A stretch of DNA of 64,000 nt. It comes from Flavobacterium wongokense. GTDB lineage: Bacteria > Bacteroidota > Bacteroidia > Flavobacteriales > Flavobacteriaceae. Below are positions 54,811-61,536 of this stretch, one piece after another; positions within the stretch are counted from its first letter, which is position 1; the number at the start of each line of letters is the position of its first letter. The stretch spans positions 248,001 to 312,000 of the forward strand of contig NZ_JAKIHP010000002.1 in assembly GCF_021608265.1 (NCBI RefSeq), in the 5' to 3' direction. The notes below the pieces were generated by a model. It worked only from the letters and a program-made list of their open reading frames with translations. It was not told the DNA's origin and made no database searches. The translations under genes were made by a program, and so were the position numbers.

Positions 54811-56031
54811 TTAATGTAGTTTTTTGACGGCTTCCTGTTGGGCTACTGTGGCAAAATCGCGAATCAGCCTTTCGGCATAATCATCAAGCAATTGCCTAAC
54901 TCTGGTATCGGAATCACTTTTGACAATCAAACCGGCATGATATTCCAAAGGTACGCGAAAACAAACTTCACCGTCATCAAACCCCGATAAATCAGGATGT
55001 TCAAATTTGGAAAGCGTCAATACGATTCCGGCAAACTCCTTTTTCACTGCAGGTAATTTGTATTCTTTTCCTTTGACTAAGCAGTCTTCAATTTTAGCCC
55101 ACTCTTTCCAAAGATTTATATCGGAAGCCGCATCAACCATTTCGGCAAGATGAGCCCCACCAACACGCGAAGCGGTTTCAAGGAAATAGATTTTCCCGTC
55201 ATCGTTGCATTTGATAAACTCTGTATGATTGGCTCCATGCATCATTCCGAAAGCCTTGAGCACTTGTGCGTTTATCTTTTTGATTTCCTTATCGTCCTTA
55301 GAGTCATACGGAATGTTGGCGCTTCTGAAAATTCCTCCGCCTTGTGAGATTTCCATTGGCGTTGCCAAATATTGTGAGGTAATTGAAAATACTGTTTTTC
55401 CTTTCCAATTCAGTCCGTCACAATGATATACTGCGCCGGGCTTGAATTGTTCTACCAAATATTTCATACGGTTGTTGTCTCCCAATTGATGGATTTTCTC
55501 CCACAGTTCTTCTTTTGAATACACTTTCATGATTCCCGATGCTGAAGCTTCTGATCGTGGTTTTAAAACCCAAGGAGGCGAAACGGTATCGGCAAACTGA
55601 TTGATTTCTTCATCGTTGAATAACGAACTAAATGCAGGAATCGGAATCCCGGCATCCTTGGCTTTCATCCGCATCGCAAGCTTGTCACGGAAATACCTTC
55701 CTGTAGTCTGACCCATTCCATCGATTCGGAGGTTCTCTCTGAGGAAAGCAGCTTTCTCCACATCAAAGTCATCCAAAGCCACAATGCCATCAATCTTTTT
55801 ATGGCGCATCAGGCTTCCAACTCCAGTCAGTAATTCGTCCAAATTCCAATCCATATCCTGACCGGGCATGAAGTAAATCTCATCAATATAATCAACAGCC
55901 CAGGGTTTATCACGCAGCTTTTCCGAAGTAATGAGATAAACGCGGTTTCCCTGCTTTTTTAAATTGGTCAAAAAATCATTCCCTTTGAAATAATTGGAAA
56001 CACAGATGAAATTTTTAATTGGACTTTCCAT
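54811..56031 (-). CDS. ATP-grasp ligase (carbamoyl-phosphate-synthase-like)
   Basis: I start at ATG 56031 (406 residues, MESPIKNFICVSNYF), 1 bp after the upstream stop. An in-frame start at 56049 would overlap it. The protein has a pre-ATP-grasp domain, RDKLAMRMKAKDAGIPIPAF, the ATP-binding WVLKPRSEASASGIMKVYS and the Mg-ligand region HTEFIKCNDDGKIYFLETASRVGGAHLAEM. This matches the branch that includes amino-acid ligases (BacD/TabS-like) and biotin-carboxylase-type enzymes. It probably ligates an amino acid or other carboxylate. It is downstream of an M17 aminopeptidase gene. Confidence 0.88.
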   Translation of the reverse strand: MESPIKNFICVSNYFKGNDFLTNLKKQGNRVYLITSEKLRDKPWAVDYIDEIYFMPGQDMDWNLDELLTGVGSLMRHKKIDGIVALDDFDVEKAAFLRENLRIDGMGQTTGRYFRDKLAMRMKAKDAGIPIPAFSSLFNDEEINQFADTVSPPWVLKPRSEASASGIMKVYSKEELWEKIHQLGDNNRMKYLVEQFKPGAVYHCDGLNWKGKTVFSITSQYLATPMEISQGGGIFRSANIPYDSKDDKEIKKINAQVLKAFGMMHGANHTEFIKCNDDGKIYFLETASRVGGAHLAEMVDAASDINLWKEWAKIEDCLVKGKEYKLPAVKKEFAGIVLTLSKFEHPDLSGFDDGEVCFRVPLEYHAGLIVKSDSDTRVRQLLDDYAERLIRDFATVAQQEAVKKLH

Positions 56032-56032
56032 A

Positions 56033-57454
56033 TTATAGATTTTCAACAAAATTAGTAATTAAGTGTACTCCGTAAGCTGTGGCATGTTTTGTTTTGGCAA
56101 ACTCTGAATCAACAAAGGCAACTCCGGCAATATCCAAATGTGCCCATGAAGTATGTTTGTCTGTAAAGAACTCCAGGAATTTTGCTGCAGAAATCGCTCC
56201 TGCAACAGGTTTACCCGAATAGTTTTTCACATCGGCAATCTCGCTTTCAATATCCGGAGTGTAAGCATCCCAAAGTGGCAGCTGCCATAAACGTTCGCCT
56301 ATTGCATCTCCTGCTTTTTGCAACGCTTTGGATAATTCTTCGTTATTGGTGAACAATCCGGCACATTCATAACCTAAAGTCCCAACAACACTTCCTGTTA
56401 AGGTAGCCAAATCAACGACAGTATCAGGTTTATGGTTCTTTATCAAATAAGATAACCCATCAGCCAGGATTAATCTTCCTTCGGCATCGGTATCAATAAT
56501 TTCAATGGAATGCCCGGCATAACTCTGAATCACATCACTAGGTAAAAACGATTGTGCATCAACCGAATTTTCACAGGCTGGTACAATCGCCGTAATCTGA
56601 ACCGGCAATTTCAAAGCAGAAATCAACTGCATTGCACCAAGAACAGCAGCTGCTCCGGCCATATCGCATTTCATCTGCACCATTCCGGCTACCTTGATGT
56701 TCAAGCCACCAGTATCAAAGGTGATTCCCTTGCCGACCAAACCAACATGCTTTTTGGCATTCGCCGGTTTGTATTCCATGATAATGAACTGTGGTTCCTG
56801 CGCACTGCCTTTTCCAACAGAAAGAAACGAATGCAGGCCAACGTGCTCCGATTTTTCCCTTCCGAAAACCGTTACGTCAAAACCATTGGCTTTACCCGTT
56901 TCGGTTGCCCAATTGGACAAGTATTTAGGTGTGATTTTATTTGGCGGTAAATCCACTAAAGCCAAAGTTTCGAGTTGGGCTTTGGCTATTTTAATGGCTT
57001 TGCCAATTGTTTCCTCAAAATCAGCATTGGCAATGTAATTCAGCTCAAAGTCCGCATTTAAAATAGGATGTGCTTCTGTTTTTTTGTAGTGGCCCAAATT
57101 GTAGGTTCCCAATAATAAGCCCGAAACAGCAGCTTCCACCTGATTGTTATTGAAACTATCAGGAAAAACCAAAGCTACTTTTTTCCCGAAAAGGTCTTTC
57201 TGTTTCGCTGCGATTCTCCTAAAAATGGTTTTCAGCGATTTATAATCCAAATCTTTTCCAAGACCAATGAATACATGGGTTGAATCGTATTTCTCAACTA
57301 AATAATGCGTATCCTTTTTTCCGTAAAACACCTGTGAATAAACCGAAACTCCGTGATATTCAATTGGAACTATGCTTTTTGCAGTGGTTTCAAAAACGGG
57401 GATTAATATCGTTCCTGTGAAATTATCTAAATTTTGTATTTTTTTTACCTTCAT
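56033..57454 (-). CDS. Leucyl aminopeptidase, family M17
   Basis: The 473-residue protein has the M17 catalytic domain: GLVGKGITFDTGGLNIK with the Lys and Asp metal ligands, MKCDMAGAAAVLGAM and the signature NTDAEGRLILADGLSYL with Asp/Glu ligands and the nearby Arg. The N-terminal domain (about 1-160) is of the usual M17 type. These hexameric cytosolic enzymes remove N-terminal residues from short peptides, with two metal ions. It lies 2 bp from its esterase neighbour and 1 bp from the ATP-grasp gene, a tight operon that pairs peptide breakdown with ligation. Confidence 0.95.
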   Translation of the reverse strand: MKVKKIQNLDNFTGTILIPVFETTAKSIVPIEYHGVSVYSQVFYGKKDTHYLVEKYDSTHVFIGLGKDLDYKSLKTIFRRIAAKQKDLFGKKVALVFPDSFNNNQVEAAVSGLLLGTYNLGHYKKTEAHPILNADFELNYIANADFEETIGKAIKIAKAQLETLALVDLPPNKITPKYLSNWATETGKANGFDVTVFGREKSEHVGLHSFLSVGKGSAQEPQFIIMEYKPANAKKHVGLVGKGITFDTGGLNIKVAGMVQMKCDMAGAAAVLGAMQLISALKLPVQITAIVPACENSVDAQSFLPSDVIQSYAGHSIEIIDTDAEGRLILADGLSYLIKNHKPDTVVDLATLTGSVVGTLGYECAGLFTNNEELSKALQKAGDAIGERLWQLPLWDAYTPDIESEIADVKNYSGKPVAGAISAAKFLEFFTDKHTSWAHLDIAGVAFVDSEFAKTKHATAYGVHLITNFVENL

Positions 57455-57456
57455 AA

Positions 57457-58599
57457 TTATTCTTCTTTGTTGCTAAAGTACAGCCATTCAATTGCTTTGG
57501 GAAATTCATCGCTCCAATAGCGTTCGTTATGTTTGCCTTCCATATTAAGGCTTAGGCGTACTTTCATCTTATCGGCGTAACCTTCTTTTTTTAATAATCT
57601 TTTTCTAAAATTCTTTACATGGTCAATCATCGTTGCACTTTCATCGCCACCGGCATACAGGTAAATCCTGGTGTCCTGTGGTTCATCAGTATCTAAAAAT
57701 GAAAGCTTGATTTTGGGTACGACCCAAAGCGAAGGCGAGAATATCATCAGCTTTCCAAATACCTCAGGATACATAATCCCGGAGAAAATGCTAACCAATC
57801 CGCCCATCGAACTTCCGCCAATTCCCGTATTATTCCTATCAGCCTTGGTCCTGAAATTACTATCAACAAAAGGTTTTAGCGTTTCGGTAAGAAAGCGGAT
57901 GTACTTTTTTCCCTGCCCGTTTCCAAGCACGGTATTCCCAACATTGTACTCCCTGATGCGTTCCTTTTCGGCATGCTCCACAGCAATAATAATGATTTTG
58001 CCAATGTTGTATTCTGACATTACAGCGAGCTTTTTATCAATCTCCCAATTGCCATATTTGGCTTTTTCATTAAACAGATTCTGCGCATCCTGTAAATATA
58101 AAACGGGATAACTTTCGGTAGATTTATCATAGTCGTGCGGAAGCAAAGCCCAAACCCGGCGTGTTTTATTCAATTGGGGGATTTCGAATTCTTCAGAAAT
58201 CAGTTTGACTTTTGGTAAGAATTTGGATTTAAAAGGCAGCCAGTTTTTCCGCCATTTATCAACGTGCTCCTTGCGAACGCCTTGATGTTGCTTGCATGAA
58301 CGGTTCTCGGTCCGGTTTCCATATTTATCGATTTCTACCTCACTCCAGTCGCCACGGGTAAATTTGTATAACATTTCTTCAGGATAGACAAAATCGTGTT
58401 CAAACTTGAAGTGGTACAAGCACTGCCCTACTTTTTCCATCTCGAATTTTTTATCCTGGGTTACCCAATTATTGAAATTGCCCGAAATATAAACCGGACG
58501 ATCATCATCTTCGTCGGTTGTTAGAATAATATTGAGTTGGGGTTCAATGATTTTTTTGATTTCTAAGTCTTCTGCCACACTGCTTTGTTCTTTGCTCAT
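57457..58599 (-). CDS. Esterase with N-terminal carbohydrate-binding-like module
   Basis: The 380-residue protein starts with an E-set/CBM48-like domain (about 25-110, VYISGNFNNWVTQDKKFEMEKV and MLYKFTRGDWSEVE), followed by an alpha/beta hydrolase of the Fes/esterase D type (about 130-380) with ALLPHDYD, YPVLYLQDAQNLF, the nucleophile elbow GIGGSSMGGL and GGDESATMIDHV, with a late His in GKHNERYWSDEF. No signal peptide is seen, so it acts in the cytoplasm. It is the first gene of the minus-strand cluster. Similar enterochelin-esterase-like proteins cut ester bonds in natural products. Confidence 0.9.
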   Translation of the reverse strand: MSKEQSSVAEDLEIKKIIEPQLNIILTTDEDDDRPVYISGNFNNWVTQDKKFEMEKVGQCLYHFKFEHDFVYPEEMLYKFTRGDWSEVEIDKYGNRTENRSCKQHQGVRKEHVDKWRKNWLPFKSKFLPKVKLISEEFEIPQLNKTRRVWALLPHDYDKSTESYPVLYLQDAQNLFNEKAKYGNWEIDKKLAVMSEYNIGKIIIIAVEHAEKERIREYNVGNTVLGNGQGKKYIRFLTETLKPFVDSNFRTKADRNNTGIGGSSMGGLVSIFSGIMYPEVFGKLMIFSPSLWVVPKIKLSFLDTDEPQDTRIYLYAGGDESATMIDHVKNFRKRLLKKEGYADKMKVRLSLNMEGKHNERYWSDEFPKAIEWLYFSNKEE

Positions 58600-58758
58600 T
58601 GCATTATTATATTCAAAATTTTAAGCGTAGTAAAAATAACTTTTTGCGTTTTGATAACAAAGGCTTTGCCCAAAATATATGGATATTTAGGCAGAATGGA
58701 ATTGTTGTTGAAGAATACAGTTTTTAAAGGCTGAATTTTGAGAAAACAGCATAAAAAA

Positions 58759-59247
58759 TCAATCCTCATCTTCATGCTCTTCTGCTTCAGAATGGTCAGC
58801 TTTATAATCTTTCCTAATTTCAGTGTGACGGATTTCTCCACCAGAAGTTCCGACATGTTGTGCTAAAAAGACTCCTAGGCAGGCAAAGATGAATGTTAAA
58901 AATGATATCAAAGCGGCTTTGCTGTGGTTCTTGATATTGGCATACAATCCCAATAATGAAAGAAGTGCTGTGAAATATAATACGTAAGCCAGTTTGTGTG
59001 CAACGTCCGCATGTTCGTGAATCCTTTCCTTAGTAATATCGGGCATTCCCTTTACTACTCCGGCAGCAGAACCACCAGTTTTAAGGCTTAAAAATGCAAA
59101 AATTGCAGCAACTATGAAGATGACATAGGAAACGTTTTTAACCGTGTTGTTTTTTAAAAGCATTCCGGCAATCATGATTCCCAAACCAAAAATGGTTCCG
59201 ATGATTGGGAAATGATTTACAACCAAGTGATAATGAGCGTCGTTCAT
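58759..59247 (-). CDS. Four-helix membrane protein with acidic, His-rich tail
   Basis: The 162-residue protein begins MNDAHYHLVVNHFPIIGTIFGLGIMIAG, where the paired His and the HFPI motif resemble DUF2231-like heme or redox membrane proteins. Four hydrophobic segments follow, and the tail KADHSEAEEHEDED is rich in His and acidic residues and may bind metal. Function is not established. It has its own promoter candidate (59271-59299). The gene downstream on the minus strand, the cluster esterase, is 160 bp away. Confidence 0.75.
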   Translation of the reverse strand: MNDAHYHLVVNHFPIIGTIFGLGIMIAGMLLKNNTVKNVSYVIFIVAAIFAFLSLKTGGSAAGVVKGMPDITKERIHEHADVAHKLAYVLYFTALLSLLGLYANIKNHSKAALISFLTFIFACLGVFLAQHVGTSGGEIRHTEIRKDYKADHSEAEEHEDED

Positions 59248-59265
59248 GGCGTGGTGCTTTAGAGT

Positions 59266-59299
59266 TTAATCAAAGTTAGTTTATTTTGATTAATCCCAA
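59266..59299 (-). promoter_or_regulatory. Promoter candidate with overlapping inverted repeat for the 162-residue membrane protein
   Basis: On the minus strand TTG (59299-59297), 18 bp and TAACTTTG (59278-59271) match the consensus. A 9-bp inverted repeat, TTAATCAAA (59266-59274) and TTTGATTAA (59285-59293), overlaps the -7 box and the spacer, as an operator would. Confidence 0.5.
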
Positions 59300-59317
59300 T
59301 TACATAATTCCCACAGG

Positions 59318-60700
59318 CTATTTCGTAAAGCTTAAGATGACTTTGGTTCCTACATTTTCCTGGCTTTCGATGCGGAGATCAATTTGGAGCAGTGTACACA
59401 AACGTTTTACAATCGACAAACCTAAACCAGTTCCTTTAATTTCAGGATGCTCATTGGCTTTGGAACGATAGAACTGATCGAAGATTTTCTTCAAATCTTC
59501 GGTTGCTATTCCAATTCCGTTATCGGCAATGGTGCAGATGGTTTTATCATTTTCTTCAGTAATGGTAAAACTGATCAAACCGTTTGTTTTCGAATATTTG
59601 ACGGCATTCGTTAGAATATTATTGACAACTATGGAAAACAGATACGCATCGGTCTGTACATGGAAATCCTTGGCAAACATTGCCTCACATTGAATTTTCT
59701 TTACATTGATAATGCTGGAGTTTCTTGAAATAATATCCAAAAACAAGGCATTTAAGGAAACATTTTCAAGTTTGAGTGACTGTCTTTGATTTTCAAATCG
59801 GGCCAATAGAAGCAATTCATCCACCAGTAAATTAAGGCGGTTGACTTCGTTAATGCAGAAATCGATTTTCTCTTTATACTCTTCCTGGTTCCGTGGTTTG
59901 CGGATCAGGACTTCTAAGGTTCCCTTTATTACTGCCAATGGCGTTCTAAGTTCGTGTGAAGCGTCGGAAGTGAACTGCTTTTCTCGCTCGATGGCGTTTT
60001 CAACCCTATCCAAAAGATTGTTGATGGTCATGGAAAGCAAATGCAGTTCATCTTTATTTTGAGGTAATGAAATCCTTGATTTCAGGTTATCTTTGGTAAT
60101 GATATTTGCTGTATGGATAATCGAACTAATTGGCTTAATGCTTCGTCCTGCAATGAATCGGGCAATAAGGAAGAGTACTAAAAGTATCAATGGATACGCC
60201 ACAACCAATATGAAAAAGAGATTGTTCAAAACCATTACCGAGTCTTCTACCGACATCGCAATGATCATAAAGCCAATAATTTTAGTGTTTTGATAAAGAG
60301 GAACTTGTATTTGTCTAACTGAAGTGTTTTCTAGTTTTCCGTCAAACAATACATTGTTGATTGCTTCGGGATAATAGTTTAGTTTTTTCTGTTTTAAATT
60401 AGGTGATTTGTCAACAAGTGCTCCCAATTCATCAACAAACTGAATGAAAGCCGGGCTGATTTCAACCTTATTAAACTGTATTTTCTTCCATTGCTTTTCC
60501 CTGATGAGCAACACACAGTTTTCCTTGACTTCGATTTCCCGCAAATGCCTTGCAACTTCAATTTTAATATCGTTGTTAACCTTAATATTGATGCTGAACC
60601 GTACAATGGCATAAATCACACAAAACACTACAAAAATCAGTAATGCTGTGGAAATAAGATAATTGGAAGCGATTCTATTTTTAAAAGAGAGTTGTTGCAT
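59318..60700 (-). CDS. Sensor histidine kinase
   Basis: The 460-residue kinase has two membrane helices (about 13-37 and 160-185) flanking an extracytoplasmic domain, a HAMP linker, the H-box SDASHELRTPLAVIKG, an N-box (NILTNAVKYS) and ATP-lid motifs DNGIGI and GTGLGLSIV. The layout is of the OmpR-type, CusS-like class. The regulator gene begins upstream and ends 7 bp before this gene, so they form one operon. The signal is unknown, and a metal or envelope cue is possible but unproven. Confidence 0.94.
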   Translation of the reverse strand: MQQLSFKNRIASNYLISTALLIFVVFCVIYAIVRFSINIKVNNDIKIEVARHLREIEVKENCVLLIREKQWKKIQFNKVEISPAFIQFVDELGALVDKSPNLKQKKLNYYPEAINNVLFDGKLENTSVRQIQVPLYQNTKIIGFMIIAMSVEDSVMVLNNLFFILVVAYPLILLVLFLIARFIAGRSIKPISSIIHTANIITKDNLKSRISLPQNKDELHLLSMTINNLLDRVENAIEREKQFTSDASHELRTPLAVIKGTLEVLIRKPRNQEEYKEKIDFCINEVNRLNLLVDELLLLARFENQRQSLKLENVSLNALFLDIISRNSSIINVKKIQCEAMFAKDFHVQTDAYLFSIVVNNILTNAVKYSKTNGLISFTITEENDKTICTIADNGIGIATEDLKKIFDQFYRSKANEHPEIKGTGLGLSIVKRLCTLLQIDLRIESQENVGTKVILSFTK

Positions 60701-60707
60701 TTTTTAT

Positions 60708-61373
60708 TTAATCGTTGGCAATATAGCCCACGCCACGAATGGTTTTGATGTAGTCCTCGTCTACTTTTAGGTTGAGTTTTTTTCGAATGGAATTCATGAA
60801 AACATCAATGACTCCGGTATCGTATTCAAAATGAATGTTCCAGACATCCTGTATGATTTGGGTTCTGGAGCAAACATTGCCTTTGTTTTTTATAAGATAA
60901 GATAATAAATCGAATTCCTTTTGGGTTAGTGATACTTCGCGTTTATCAACGGTTACGGAATGTTTCTGAATGTTGATTTCAATTGGCCCCAAAGTCAAAA
61001 TTTCCTGTTCGCTTTTGTCTCGAAGCTGTACTTTTATACGTTCCAAAAGTTCATCAAAACTAAAAGGCTTTTTGATATAATCATTGGCTCCAGCCTTCAA
61101 ACCTTCGATGGTCTCCTGTACAGTATCTTTGGCGGTTAAAAATAGTATTGGAGTTTTTGAATCGGTTTCCCTGATTTTCTGACACACTTCCAATCCGGTC
61201 ATTTTTGGAAGCATCCAATCCAACAAAACCAAATCAAACTTTTCACTTTGGAAAAGATTATAACCGTCCAAACCATTATTTACCGCAGAGATTTGATAGT
61301 TTTCCTCTTCCAGTCCTTGCTTCAGGAATTGAAGGATTCCTTCCTCGTCTTCAACTATTAGTATGTGCTTCAT
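60708..61373 (-). CDS. OmpR-family response regulator
   Basis: The 221-residue regulator has a receiver domain (EDEEGIL, phosphoacceptor Asp in DLVLLDWMLPKMTG, ILFLTAKD, and Lys in YIKKPFSFDE) and a winged-helix output domain (KREVSLTQKEFDLLSYLIKNKGN, ending KTIRGVGYIAND). The CusR-like class is suggested by the sequence style. The kinase gene follows after 7 bp. Upstream lies a 163-bp spacer holding the terminator of the large T9SS gene. Confidence 0.95.
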   Translation of the reverse strand: MKHILIVEDEEGILQFLKQGLEEENYQISAVNNGLDGYNLFQSEKFDLVLLDWMLPKMTGLEVCQKIRETDSKTPILFLTAKDTVQETIEGLKAGANDYIKKPFSFDELLERIKVQLRDKSEQEILTLGPIEINIQKHSVTVDKREVSLTQKEFDLLSYLIKNKGNVCSRTQIIQDVWNIHFEYDTGVIDVFMNSIRKKLNLKVDEDYIKTIRGVGYIAND

Positions 61374-61481
61374 AGGATTTTGGGATTAGTGGATAAAGGT
61401 ACTTTAAAATTAAAACCTAAAACTACTGAGGATTTTATTTTAATCAAAATTTAATTAACGGATTCTGGCAAATGGGTTGTA

Positions 61482-61516
61482 AAAAAAAAGACCTTCGATT
61501 TACGAAAGTCTTTTTT
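61482..61516 (-). terminator. Terminator of the large T9SS gene (minus strand)
   Basis: GACCTTCG (61490-61497) pairs with CGAAAGTC (61503-61510) with one mismatch. On the minus strand the stem is followed by nine T. It lies 20 bp after the stop of the T9SS gene. Confidence 0.85.
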
Positions 61517-61536
61517 ATTTAAAGTTGATTTTTAAT

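Noticed and set aside
58596..58856. Minus-strand open frame of 86 codons between the cluster esterase and the membrane protein
   Set aside because: It overlaps the 3' end of the 162-residue membrane protein gene in another frame and shows no recognisable family, signal or coding pattern.
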